Below are positions 33,980 to 44,260 of a stretch of 64,000 nucleotides of DNA, one piece after another (the stretch's first letter is position 1; each line of letters opens with the position of its first letter). The notes under the pieces were generated by a model. It was not told the origin of the DNA. It made no database searches and saw nothing but the letters and a program-made list of their open reading frames with translations. The stretch spans positions 1 to 64,000 of the forward strand of contig NZ_BAABLF010000004.1 in assembly GCF_039544205.1 (NCBI RefSeq), read 5' to 3'. A program made the position numbers and the translations under genes. This DNA is from Ferrimonas gelatinilytica (GTDB taxonomy: Bacteria > Pseudomonadota > Gammaproteobacteria > Enterobacterales > Shewanellaceae).

Positions 33980-34690
33980 ATGAACGACGGTATGTTGTCC
34001 GTATTCCAGCAAGGACTCTCCCTGCTGTTCAGCTTTGACCCCGATGTCTGGGCCATCATTGCCGTGTCCTTCAGTGTCTCGATGCGGGCCATGGCCCTGA
34101 CGCTGGTGCCCTGCATCCTGATGGGCTTCGGTTTGGCGGTGACCCGGTTCCCCGGCCGTCACGCCGTCATCTCCCTCTGCCAAACCCTGCAAGCTATCCC
34201 CACCGTGGTGGTCGGGCTGATCACCTATCTGCTTCTGTTCCGCCAGGGAGTGCTGGGCGACCTGCGTTGGCTGTTTAGCCAAAACGCCATGGTGATGGCC
34301 CAGGTCATGTTGGCAGCACCGGTGCTTATCTCTCTGAGTTACGGCGCCTTCTCCAGCGGAGACTGGCGTGCTTGGGAAACGGCCCGCACCCTGGGCGCTT
34401 CTCGCGCCCGAGCGTTCCTGACCCTCTGCCATGAACTTCGGGCACCACTGCTGGTGGCGATTATCGCCGCCTTCAGCCGCATCATTACCGAGGTGGGCGC
34501 GTCCATGCTGGTGGGAGGGAACATCCATAACCTGACCCGCAACATCCCCACGGCCATCGCCCTGGAGACCAGCAAGGGGGAGTTTGCACAAGCCGCCGCC
34601 CTGGGCATCGTACTGCTGATACTGGCCCTGATGATCAACTTTTCCCTGAGCTCCCTGCGTACGCAGCAGGAGAGCCTGCGCCGAGGATGA
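33980..34690 (+). CDS. tupB: tungstate ABC transporter, permease
   Basis: 236-aa inner-membrane permease with several helices and the EAA-type loop ETARTLGASRARAFLTLCHELRAPLLVAI that docks to the ATPase. Full TupB length. 9 bp downstream of tupA and 3 bp before tupC. Confidence 0.93.
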   Translation: MNDGMLSVFQQGLSLLFSFDPDVWAIIAVSFSVSMRAMALTLVPCILMGFGLAVTRFPGRHAVISLCQTLQAIPTVVVGLITYLLLFRQGVLGDLRWLFSQNAMVMAQVMLAAPVLISLSYGAFSSGDWRAWETARTLGASRARAFLTLCHELRAPLLVAIIAAFSRIITEVGASMLVGGNIHNLTRNIPTAIALETSKGEFAQAAALGIVLLILALMINFSLSSLRTQQESLRRG

Positions 34691-34693
34691 ACT

Positions 34694-35368
34694 ATGTCAC
34701 TTGTCGCTACTGATATTGAGATGCAGTTTGGCCCTCGCCGACTGTTTGGGATCCCCCAGCTGATTCTGAACCGGGGAGAGCGGGTGTGGCTGCAAGGGGC
34801 CAATGGCGCCGGCAAAACCACCCTGTTGAAGATTCTTGCAGGCCTGCAGAGACCTTCGGGCGGAAGGGTTCATCTGCATCAGGACAATGCCGCCACCAAC
34901 CGCTGGTGGCGAAACCGGGATCCGTTGCGCGGCCGGGTGATCTACCTGCACCAGACACCCTACCTGTTCAACGGCAGCGTTGAGGAGAACCTCGCCTACG
35001 GGCTTAAACATCTGGCGTTGACCGTCGAGGAGCGTCAATCTCGCGTCGAGCAGGCGGTCGCTATGGCACGCCTGACACCGTTGCGCCACCAAAGTGCTCA
35101 GGTCCTCTCCGGCGGTGAGCGTCAACGACTCGCCCTCGCCCGCGCCTGGGTGATGCGCCCGCATCATCTGCTCCTGGACGAGCCCACCGCCAGCCTGGAC
35201 CCGGACTCCATCGCGGCCATGGCCGCCATGCTTGACGCCCTGCAATCACAAGGCTGCGGTCTCCTGCTCACCAGCCATCAACACACAGATTTAACCCTGT
35301 CCAGCCAGCAACAGTGGCTGCTTTCAGAGCAGCGGTTAACGGCACTGCCGAAGGAGCAACGCGCATGA
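34694..35368 (+). CDS. tupC: tungstate ABC transporter, ATPase
   Basis: 224-aa ABC ATPase with Walker A GANGAGKTT (near residue 35), Q-loop, signature LSGGERQRLALARAW, Walker B LLLDEPTASLD and switch His in LLLTSHQHTDL. It lacks the C-terminal oxyanion-regulatory TOBE/Mop domain seen in ModC. Its stop overlaps the mobA start (ATGA). Confidence 0.92.
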   Translation: MSLVATDIEMQFGPRRLFGIPQLILNRGERVWLQGANGAGKTTLLKILAGLQRPSGGRVHLHQDNAATNRWWRNRDPLRGRVIYLHQTPYLFNGSVEENLAYGLKHLALTVEERQSRVEQAVAMARLTPLRHQSAQVLSGGERQRLALARAWVMRPHHLLLDEPTASLDPDSIAAMAAMLDALQSQGCGLLLTSHQHTDLTLSSQQQWLLSEQRLTALPKEQRA

Positions 35369-35955
35369 ATGATGTCACCCTGGCCGTACTGGCTGGAGGG
35401 CGCGCCCGTCGCATGGGCGGCCAGGACAAGGGACTGGTAACGGTCGCGGGCAAACCTATGATTCAGCATGTTCTGGATAGGATCAGTCAGCCCGATCAAC
35501 CCGCCATGGTGATCGCCAATCGCCACCAGGACCAGTATGCCGAGTTTGGCTATCCGGTCTTTTCCGATGCCTTGGCGGATTTTCCAGGGCCATTGGCGGG
35601 CATCGCCGTGGCGCTGCAACATTCCGACACCGAGTGGGTATTGGTCTGCCCCTGCGACACGCCGCAACTGCCCCCGAAACTGATGGAGCAGATGCTGGCC
35701 ACCCAGCGCGAGCATCAAGCGGAAGTAGTGGTGGCACACGATGGAGAATATGAACACTCCGTCGTCCTGCTGCTCTCGACCTCTCTCCTGCCCTCCCTGA
35801 GCGCCTATCTGGAAGGTGGGGATCGCAAAGTCGATCTCTGGTACGGGCAACATGCCGTTGCCCGCTGCTACTTCGAGGGTCAGGCCAGCGCCTTTGCCAA
35901 TATCAATACGCCCGAGCAGCGACAACAACTCGAACTCGAGCTGCTTGGCCAGTAA
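35365..35955 (+). CDS. mobA: molybdenum cofactor guanylyltransferase
   Basis: 196-aa enzyme that joins GMP from GTP to molybdopterin, giving the MGD form used by formate dehydrogenase. The N-terminal nucleotide-binding signature LAGGRARRMGGQDKGL is clear, followed by PCDTPQLP (metal and GTP site) and FANINTPE at the C-terminus. The ATG at 35365 overlaps the tupC stop and has AAGGAG at 35351-35356; a longer in-frame start at 35314 would lie inside tupC. Next is a MobB-MoeA fusion. Confidence 0.95.
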   Translation: MNDVTLAVLAGGRARRMGGQDKGLVTVAGKPMIQHVLDRISQPDQPAMVIANRHQDQYAEFGYPVFSDALADFPGPLAGIAVALQHSDTEWVLVCPCDTPQLPPKLMEQMLATQREHQAEVVVAHDGEYEHSVVLLLSTSLLPSLSAYLEGGDRKVDLWYGQHAVARCYFEGQASAFANINTPEQRQQLELELLGQ

Positions 35956-35967
35956 CCCCTAGGAACG

Positions 35968-37764
35968 ATGATGACTCAGAATGATCTCCTGGCCGATTGC
36001 CGCGTCCCCGTACTGGGGCTTTGTGCCTACAGCGGTACCGGAAAAACCACCTTACTGCGCAAGCTTCTGCCGGAGCTGAATCGCCGGGGCCTGAAAATGG
36101 CCGTGCTGAAACACGCCCACTGCAACTTTGAAGTGGATAAACCCGGCAAGGACAGCTTCGAGCTGCGCAAAGCCGGTGCCGACCAGATGCTGATCGCCTC
36201 CTCCAAACGCCGCGCCCTGATGATGGAGCGGCCGGTCGAGGGAGCCCCGGATCTTAAAGAGCTGCTGGCGATGGTGGACCAGTCCCGAATCAACCTGATC
36301 CTGGTGGAGGGATTCAAAGCCTTGCCACTGCCGAAACTGGAGTTACATCGCGCCGCGGTCGGCAAGCCCTTTGTCTGGGACAAGGATCCGCTGGTTCAGG
36401 CCCTCGCCTGTGACGATCAGACACCCGTTCCGGATGACTGCCCCCTGCCCCGGCTCGATATCAACGATGTCGATGCGATTGCCGATTATATCCAGGACTA
36501 CATCCTTCGCTGGCAGCCACCACAATCCGCCCCCTTCGGACCCAGCTGTGACGATGGCGACCGCAAACAACTCTCGGTCAGCCAGGGGATCGCACGGATC
36601 CTGGCACAGGTGACCCCCATCAGCGCAACGGAACCGCAGGACCTCACCGGTTGCCTCAACCGAATCCTGGCCGAGGACGCCACCTCTCCCATCGACGTAC
36701 CTCAGCAAACCAACTCAGCGATGGATGGTTACGCCATCGCCCTCGGCGATCACACCCGTTACACCCTGGTCGGGGAGGTACTCGCCGGTTACGCCTTTGA
36801 GGGCACCCTGGAACCGGGTCAGGCGGTCAAGATCATGACCGGTGCCCCCCTCCCGGCCGGGGCCGATACCGTGGTGATGCGTGAGTTGGCGTCGGAGCAG
36901 GCGGGCCAGGTTCAGTTCGAAGGGGAGATTATTCGGGGTCAGAATGTCCGTACTGCCGGTGAAGATATCGCCCTTGGCCAGACCGCCCTGGCCGCAGGCC
37001 AGCGACTGGGTGCCGCCGAACTGGGACTACTGGCCTCCCTCGGCATCGCACGCCCCACCCTGTTGCGCCGCCCCAAGGTAGCAATCTTCTCCACCGGCGA
37101 TGAGGTTTGCTCGCCGGAAAGGCCTCTGCAGCCAAACTGCATCTTCGATTCCAACCGCTTTACCCTGCACGGCATGCTCGCCAAACTCGGTGTCGAGGTG
37201 ATCGATCTCGGTATCATCGAAGATAACGAAGCCGCGATGATGGCGGCGCTGAGTCGAGCGGCAGAGGAAGCGGATATGGTGATCACCTCTGGCGGCGTTT
37301 CTGTCGGTGACGCCGACTTCATCAAGGACGCGTTGGCCAAACTGGGTCACATCGACTTCTGGCGCATTGCCCAGCGTCCGGGACGTCCCCTGGCATTTGG
37401 CCGTATCGGCAATGCGCTGTTCTTTGGCCTGCCCGGCAACCCCGTGGCCGTCATGGTCTCCTTCATGCAGTTTGTCCAGCCAGCCCTGCGCAAAATGGCG
37501 GGGGAGACAAAGTGGCAGCCAAAACTCTTCAAGGCGATCGCCACAGAGCCGATGCAAAGCCGCCTTGGCCGCACAGAGTTTAACCGCGGGATCTTTTCCC
37601 TTGGGCCGGGAGGCCAGCTGGAAGTATCCACCACCGGTCATCAGGGTAGTGGCATGCTGAGCTCCATGGTGACGGCCAACTGCCTGATCGTCATCGAAGA
37701 GTCGATTGAGCGTGTTCAACCTGGTGACAGCGTCTGGGTTCAGCCCTTCGCCGATCTCCTATAG
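35968..37764 (+). CDS. bifunctional MobB-MoeA fusion protein
   Basis: 598 aa. Residues 1 to about 180 are MobB, a GTP-binding adaptor for MGD synthesis, with P-loop CAYSGTGKTT (19-28) and LVEGFKALPLPK. After a linker (about 185-195), residues 195-598 are MoeA, which inserts molybdate (or tungstate) into adenylylated molybdopterin, with MDGYAI, GAPLPAGADTVV, STGDEV, SGGVSVGDADF (near 440) and GLPGNPVAVMV (near 486). Fusing the two steps in one chain would place metal insertion next to nucleotide attachment. Similar fusions are known in Shewanella-like bacteria. Confidence 0.93.
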   Translation: MMTQNDLLADCRVPVLGLCAYSGTGKTTLLRKLLPELNRRGLKMAVLKHAHCNFEVDKPGKDSFELRKAGADQMLIASSKRRALMMERPVEGAPDLKELLAMVDQSRINLILVEGFKALPLPKLELHRAAVGKPFVWDKDPLVQALACDDQTPVPDDCPLPRLDINDVDAIADYIQDYILRWQPPQSAPFGPSCDDGDRKQLSVSQGIARILAQVTPISATEPQDLTGCLNRILAEDATSPIDVPQQTNSAMDGYAIALGDHTRYTLVGEVLAGYAFEGTLEPGQAVKIMTGAPLPAGADTVVMRELASEQAGQVQFEGEIIRGQNVRTAGEDIALGQTALAAGQRLGAAELGLLASLGIARPTLLRRPKVAIFSTGDEVCSPERPLQPNCIFDSNRFTLHGMLAKLGVEVIDLGIIEDNEAAMMAALSRAAEEADMVITSGGVSVGDADFIKDALAKLGHIDFWRIAQRPGRPLAFGRIGNALFFGLPGNPVAVMVSFMQFVQPALRKMAGETKWQPKLFKAIATEPMQSRLGRTEFNRGIFSLGPGGQLEVSTTGHQGSGMLSSMVTANCLIVIEESIERVQPGDSVWVQPFADLL

Positions 37765-37773
37765 GAGCGACTG

Positions 37774-38760
37774 ATGTCCCTGATTGATGGCTTTGGCCGC
37801 ACGATTCGATACCTACGCCTCTCGGTGACGGATCGCTGTGATTTTCGCTGCGTCTACTGTATGGATGAGGATCCTACCTTTCTGCCACGGAACGAAGTGC
37901 TGACTCTGGAGGAGCTCCACCAGGTCGCCCGCGCCTTCACCGAGCTTGGCGTCGAGAAGATCCGGCTCACCGGAGGGGAGCCCCTGGTAAAGAGTGATCT
38001 CAGTTACCTGGTCGAGCAGATCGCCTCCCTGCCCGGACTCAAGGAGTTATGCCTGACCACCAACGGTTCCCGTTTGAAGAGATTCGCCGATCCGCTGAAG
38101 CAAGCGGGCCTGGACAGGATCAACATCAGCCTCGACACGCTGGATCCGGCCCGTTTCCGCACCGTGACCCGCAACGGCAAACTGGAGCGGGTGCTGGAGG
38201 GGATAGACGCGGCCATCGCCGCCGGTTTCAGAGGGATCAAACTCAATACCGTTGCCATGAAAGGCAATAATGATGATGAGATCCTTGACCTGGTGGCCTT
38301 TGCCCGGGACCGGGGGGTCGACATCAGCTTCATCGAGGAGATGCCGCTTGGTGTTCTGAGTGATGATCGCCGCGCTCACTCGATGCTTACCAGCGCCGAG
38401 GTTCAGGCCATCCTGTCGGAGCGTTATACCCTGATCCCCAGCACAGAAAACAGTGGAGGGCCTGCACGCTACTACCGTATGCCCGACAGCAAAATTCGTG
38501 TGGGCTTTATCAGCCCCCACAGCCACAACTTCTGCCATGAGTGCAACCGCGTCCGCGTCACCACCACAGGCGAACTGCTGCTGTGTCTGGGCAATGAGAA
38601 CGCGGTGGATCTCAAGGGGATCCTGAGGCGCCAGCCAAATGACATTGAAGCCTTGAAGCGTGCCATCGTCGGCGCCATGGCCCAACGCCCAGAGCGACAC
38701 CACTTCAGCAACGCCGGGGAAACCCATATTTTGCGCTTCATGAGCCACACCGGCGGCTAA
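37774..38760 (+). CDS. moaA: GTP 3',8-cyclase
   Basis: 328-aa radical-SAM enzyme that starts molybdopterin synthesis by converting GTP to 3',8-cyclo-GTP. The N-terminal cluster CxxxCxxC is at 22-29 (CDFRCVYC). The C-terminal cluster is CHEC plus a third Cys near 254-271 (CHECNRVRVTT... LLLCLG). The chain ends in the conserved Gly-Gly needed for activity. It closes the tup-mob-moe-moa operon, only 9 bp after the fusion gene. Confidence 0.96.
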   Translation: MSLIDGFGRTIRYLRLSVTDRCDFRCVYCMDEDPTFLPRNEVLTLEELHQVARAFTELGVEKIRLTGGEPLVKSDLSYLVEQIASLPGLKELCLTTNGSRLKRFADPLKQAGLDRINISLDTLDPARFRTVTRNGKLERVLEGIDAAIAAGFRGIKLNTVAMKGNNDDEILDLVAFARDRGVDISFIEEMPLGVLSDDRRAHSMLTSAEVQAILSERYTLIPSTENSGGPARYYRMPDSKIRVGFISPHSHNFCHECNRVRVTTTGELLLCLGNENAVDLKGILRRQPNDIEALKRAIVGAMAQRPERHHFSNAGETHILRFMSHTGG

Positions 38761-39008
38761 CCTCTCTCCCAAACCCGCTGCCGGGAGCCGTCAACAGGTT
38801 CCTGGCATCACTTCCCTACCCCACTACCAAAGCTCGACACCTTCCCTGTGCGGATTCATTGCCACATGAATACACCGCTGCCATGTCAAAAATATGGCGC
38901 TAACGCAGCAATTTAGTATCATGCACTTAACAAGTGGCCAACTTAAGTTGTTGTCGTACCGGCCCAATCTGGATATTGCCTACCAGAAGGATCTTCGGAG
39001 GAACGACC
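38761..39008. other. intergenic, adhesin promoter region
   Basis: About 250 bp before the adhesin. It contains a perfect 12-bp palindrome CAACTTAAGTTG (38939-38950) and CACTT-AAC-AAGTG (38924-38936), possible operator sites. A weak -35/-10 pair (TTGTCG and TATTGC, 17-bp spacer) follows. No consensus sigma-54 site was seen. Confidence 0.4.
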
Positions 39009-42000
39009 GTGCAAACACAGTTCGCAAGCACCACAGTCCAAATCACCGCACTGCGAGGTGCCAGCACCATCACCGTTCGGGCCAACGATGGCTCAGAGCG
39101 CCTCGTTAAGATCGGCGATGTGATCCATGCTGGCGAAACGATCCTCCTTCCTGAGGGCACCACCATCCAAACCCAGGAGGCCGGCAACCTGACCCAGCCG
39201 TCGCAAGAAGAGGCAGTCGCCACCTCAGAGGCCGATGCTCAGATCGAAGCGCTGCAACAACAGCTGCTCGCCGGTGTCGACCCCAACACCCTGCCGGAGA
39301 CGGCAGCCGGGAATGCCAACTCCGAGGGCAGTCATGGCTACATCGCCATCGCCCGCGATGGCCTCGAGACTCAAGCCTCGGCGGGATACGACTCCGAACC
39401 GGTCACAACAGACAACGGCATACTCCCCGAGCGCGACCCCGGTGGCATCCTCAACGACGATCTGGTTGGACCCCAGGGATTGCCCCAGGCTTCCGACAAC
39501 CAGGCCGGTGTGACGGAAGACACGCAACTCCTGGCTAACGGCAATCTTATCTACGATGACGATGGCTTTGGCATCGACAGCGACCCCGATGGCTCCGACA
39601 CACTGCGGGTAAGCGGCGTCAATGGCAGCGATGCCGGCATCGTCGAGGGCCAATACGGTACCCTCACCTGGCATGCCGACGGCAGCTACAGCTATCAACT
39701 GAACAATGAACTCAGTCTGACCCAGGGGCTCGGAGAGGGCGAAACGCTCAGCGAAACCTTCACCTATACGGTGACGGATCCCGAGGGGAATACCAGCACC
39801 GCCACCCTCACCATCACCATCACCGGCAGCGACGACGCCCCGGTGATCAGCCAGGGCAGCGGCAGCGTCAGCGAAGATGCGGTACTGGAAACCTCCGGCA
39901 CCCTCACCGCCAGCGACGTCGACAACCCGGAGCTGGGCTTCATCGCCGGCAGCGAGACCATCGATTACGGCACCTTCACCGTGGATGCCGAGGGCAACTG
40001 GCGCTTCGTGCTGGACAACAGCGCCGCCCAGTCCCTGGCCGAAGGCGAGGTCATCACCCGCACCTTCACCGTGGCCCTGAGTGACGGCGCCACCACCGAG
40101 GTGACCATCACCATCACCGGCAGCGACGACGCCCCGGTGATCAGCCAGGGCAGCGGCAGCGTCAGCGAAGATGCGGTACTGGAAACTTCCGGCACCCTCA
40201 CCGCCAGCGACGTCGACAACCCGGAGCTGGGCTTCATCGCCGGCAGCGAGACCATCGATTACGGCACCTTCACCGTGGACGCCGAGGGCAACTGGCGCTT
40301 CGTGCTGGATAACAGCGCCGCCCAGTCCCTGGCCGAAGGCGAGGTCATCACCCGCACCTTCACCGTGGCCCTCAGTGACGGCGCCACCACCGAGGTGACC
40401 ATCACTATCACCGGCAGCGACGACGCCCCGGTGATCAGCCAGGGCAGCGGCAGCGTCAGCGAAGATGCGGTACTGGAAACCTCCGGCTCCCTCACCGCCA
40501 GCGACGTCGACAACCCGGAGCTGGGCTTCATCGCCGGCAGTGAGACCATCGATTACGGCACCTTCACCGTGGATGCCGAGGGCAACTGGCGCTTCGTGCT
40601 GGACAACAGCGCCGCCCAGTCCCTGGCCGAAGGCGAGGTCATCACCCGCACCTTCACCGTGGCCCTGAGTGACGGCGCCACCACCGAGGTTACCATCACC
40701 ATCACCGGCAGCGACGATGCCCCGGTGATCAGCCAGGGCAGCGGCAGTGTCAGCGAAGATGCGGTGCTGGAAACCTCCGGCACCCTCACCGCCAGCGACG
40801 TCGACAACCCGGAGCTGGGCTTCATCGCCGGCAGCGAAACCATCGATTACGGCACCTTCACCGTGGATGCGGAGGGCAACTGGCGCTTCGTGCTGGATAA
40901 CAGCGCCGCCCAATCCCTGGCCGAAGGCGAGGTCATCACCCGCACCTTCACCGTGGCCCTCAGTGACGGCGCCACCACCGAGGTGGTGGTCACCATCACC
41001 GGCAGCGACGACGCCCCGGTGATCAGCCAGGGCAGCGGCAGCGTCAGCGAAGATGCGGTACTGGAAACCTCCGGCACCCTCACCGCCAGCGACGTCGACA
41101 ATCCGGAGCTGAGCTTCATCGCCGGCAGTGAAACCATCGATTACGGCACCTTCACCGTGGATGCGGAGGGCAACTGGCGCTTCGTGCTGGATAACAGCGC
41201 CGCCCAATCCCTGGCCGAAGGCGAGGTCATCACCCGCACCTTCACCGTGGCCCTCAGTGACGGCGCCACCACCGAGGTGGTGGTCACCATCACCGGCAGC
41301 GACGACGCCCCGGTGATCAGTCAGGGCAGCGGCAGCGTCAGCGAAGATGCGGTGCTGGAAACCTCCGGCACCCTCACCGCCAGTGATGTGGACAACCCGG
41401 AGCTGGGCTTTATCGCCGGCAGTGAAACCATCGATTACGGCACCTTCACCGTGGATGCGGAGGGCAACTGGCGCTTCGTGCTGGATAACAGTGCTGCCCA
41501 GTCCCTGGCGGAAGGCGAGGTCATCACCCGCACCTTCACCGTGGCCCTCAGTGACGGCGCCACCACCGAGGTCACCATCACCATCACCGGCAACGACGAC
41601 GCCCCGGTGATCAGCCAGGGCAGCGGCAGTGTCAGCGAAGATGCGGTACTGGAAACCTCCGGCACCCTCACCGCCAGCGACGTCGACAACCCGGAGCTGG
41701 GCTTCATCGCCGGCAGCGAGACCATCGATTACGGCACCTTCACCGTGGATGCCGAGGGCAACTGGCGCTTCGTGCTGGATAACAGCGCCGCCCAGTCCCT
41801 GGCCGAAGGCGAGGTCATCACCCGCACCTTCACCGTGGCCCTGAGTGACGGCGCCACCACCGAGGTCACCATCACCATCACCGGCAACGACGACGCCCCG
41901 GTGATCAGCCAGGGCAGCGGCAGTGTCAGCGAAGATGCGGTACTGGAAACCTCCGGCACCCTCACCGCCAGCGACGTCGACAACCCGGAGCTGGGCTTCA

Positions 42001-44253
42001 TCGCCGGCAGCGAAACCATCGATTACGGCACCTTNCAGTGACGGCGCCACCACCGAGGTGGCCATCACCATCACCGGCAGCAATGACGCCCCGACGATCT
42101 CCTCCGGCAGCGGCGAGGTAACCGAAGATATTGATGTCACGGCACAGGGGCAGCTCACGATTGGCGGCGACCTTAACCTGGTGCCTGGCAGCGACGATGA
42201 GACCACCACGCTGACCTTCACGCCGGATGGCGACAACTACCTCGGCACACTGACGCTCAACCCCGACGGTTCCTGGCAGTTCAGCGTGGACAACAACCTG
42301 GCCGCGATCCAGGCCCTGGAGCCCGGTGAGTCCATAGTGCAAACCTACACCGTCACCGTCGATGACGGTCAGGGTGGCGTGAGTACCGACACCATCACCA
42401 TCACCATCTTGGGTACCGGCGAGATCCGTGATGGCGAGAGCACCACCATCATCCTGGATGACGCCGATACCGCGGGCAACAGCGTCGACACGCACTCCGC
42501 CCGGATGCTGTTCACCGCCGGAGCCCTGGCGCTCAGCGGCTTCGCCTTCGGTGATACCACATCGATCCAGGTCAATGGGCTGGATGGCGAGATCAGCTGG
42601 AGCCTGGATGGCGATGGCAACCTGATCGGCACCATCGATGGCAACGCGGTGTTACTGCTGAGTCTCTCCGACACCTCCATAGAGGCGGGTCAGAGCGGTT
42701 CTGTGATCGTCACGGTTACCCTGCTGGATAACCTGCAACACAACATCGATGTGGATGCCCTGAGCATCGAGGGGATCCTGATCGAGGGCCAGGACGCCCA
42801 CGCTAACATCGCCAGCGGCACCCTGGATCTCATTGTTCAGGATGATGGTGTTGAGTTGGTGGTCGGGGATCACAACGGCACCAATGAGATCGGCTACCAA
42901 GGGGTCGGCGCGCTCGATATCGATGGGGTCGATCAAGCTTTCAGCGCCGATTTGAGCGGCAACATCGATGGCTGGAACGGTTCCGATGTCACTTTCGCGG
43001 ACTCCGGACTCAGCACCAATGGCTACACCATCTTCTACTACGTCGACCCCGCCAACCCCGACGTGCTGATCGCCTATATGGACACCAATGAGACCCCCAG
43101 TGCCTACAGCGGCGCCGATGGCCAGCAGCATGTCTTCACCCTCACCCTGGATGCACAGACCGGCAGTTACAGCATCGAGGTCTCCCAGACCATCGATAAG
43201 CTCGAAACCATTTCGGTGGCGGGGCTGATTGGGGGTGCGGGAGGCAATAACGAGGAGGTCTACGTCGGTTACGATGCGAATACCGGTGCCTTCGACGTCG
43301 ATAACAATCTGGACGCGCTCGCCGCCAACTTCTCTCTGGCCTTCACCCTGAGCGCACGCTCCGCGGATGGCAGTAAAGGTTCGGTCAACGGCAATACCAA
43401 TGGCTTCGGCGTCGACAACGCCTTCATCGACAGCGGTGAGTTTCTGATACTGGATTACGCCACCGATGTGGTATCAGCCTCGATCACCTTCAGTGGTGCC
43501 GACACCATCACCTACTACGCCTACGACGCTGCCGGTAACCTGCTGGGCACCGGCACCATGGTCTCCGGCGACACCATCAGTAACCTGGGCAGCATCAGTT
43601 ACATCGAGCTGACCCCCACCGGCGATGCCAAAGGATTAAACTTCCAGTTTGATGGCACTTCGGCCCGGACCCTGATCAGCACCACCGAAGATGTCACCCT
43701 GGACCTGGTCGCTGATGTGATCGACAGCGATGGCGACAGCACCCGTGACGACTTTACGGTCAACCTTGATGCCCCCGACCAGCAACTGATCGGCGCCGAG
43801 CAGGATGACACGCTCGCCGGCCAGGGCGGGGATGACCTGCTGCGTGGTGGCCTGGGTGCCGACATTCTGACCGGCGGCAATGGCGCCGACACTTTCCAGT
43901 GGCTCAGTGGCGATGCAGACGGCAGCACCGATCGGATCACCGACTTCAATCCTGACGATGGCGACCAGTTGGATCTCTCCGACCTCCTCCAGGGTGCCAA
44001 TGTGGCCAACCTCGACCAGTACCTCTCATTGAGCCTGGAGGATGGCAATACGGTGATCCAAATCGATACCAACGGCGGCGCCGATGGTGGCGATAGCCTC
44101 ACCATCGTGCTGGAGGACGCCCAGTACGACAGCGTCGATGCGCTGATGAACGAGGGTGCCCTGATCATCGCGCCACCGACACCCGCCAGCGCAGTGGGCA
44201 ACGGCAGCTCCGAGCCCCTGGATCATCACATCCAGGATCAGCTGATCCCCTGA
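39009..44253 (+). CDS. LapA-like giant repeat adhesin, type I secreted (assembly gap inside)
   Basis: Large cell-surface adhesin for biofilm or surface attachment. The start is GTG at 39009 with GGAGG upstream. The N-terminus (VQTQFASTTVQITALRG...) is a LapA-type retention module that would plug the TolC-like pore. TAAG at 98-101 matches the LapG cleavage motif. A VCBS-like repeat follows, then at least seven 98-aa repeats from residue 274. After an N at 42035 the frame shifts by +1, because about 102 bp (or 102 plus multiples of 294) are missing; the protein resumes with SDGATTEVAITITG. The C-terminus has further bacterial Ig-like regions, an RTX-type GGxG repeat block (near 43795-43905) and a type I secretion signal. 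A single uninterrupted gene is inferred. Confidence 0.88.
39828..42034 (+). repeat. 294-bp tandem repeats in the adhesin gene
   Basis: Seven complete 294-bp units (98 aa each) start at 39828, 40122, 40416, 40710, 41004, 41298 and 41592. An eighth from 41886 is cut by the N at 42035. Units open with the codons for SDDAPVISQG and differ by only a few bases, many synonymous (for example VTITITG versus VVVTITG). Such uniformity points to gene conversion or recent expansion and explains the assembly break. Confidence 0.97.
42035..42035. other. ambiguous base marking an assembly gap
   Basis: A single N joins ACCTT of one repeat position to CAGTGACGG of a later position. In an intact unit 102 bp separate these, so the N hides missing sequence and changes the frame. 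Confidence 0.93.
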
Positions 44254-44260
44254 GGTAACC

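Noticed and set aside
39828..42034. Regular repeats as a CRISPR array
   Set aside because: The period is 294 bp, in frame and fully coding, with no short repeat/unique spacer pattern.
39225..42236. A 1003-codon minus-strand reading frame across the adhesin repeats
   Set aside because: It is an antisense shadow of the 294-bp repeats, with Gly/Ala/Asp-biased composition and no domain; the plus-strand frame has a clear family, start and ribosome-binding site.
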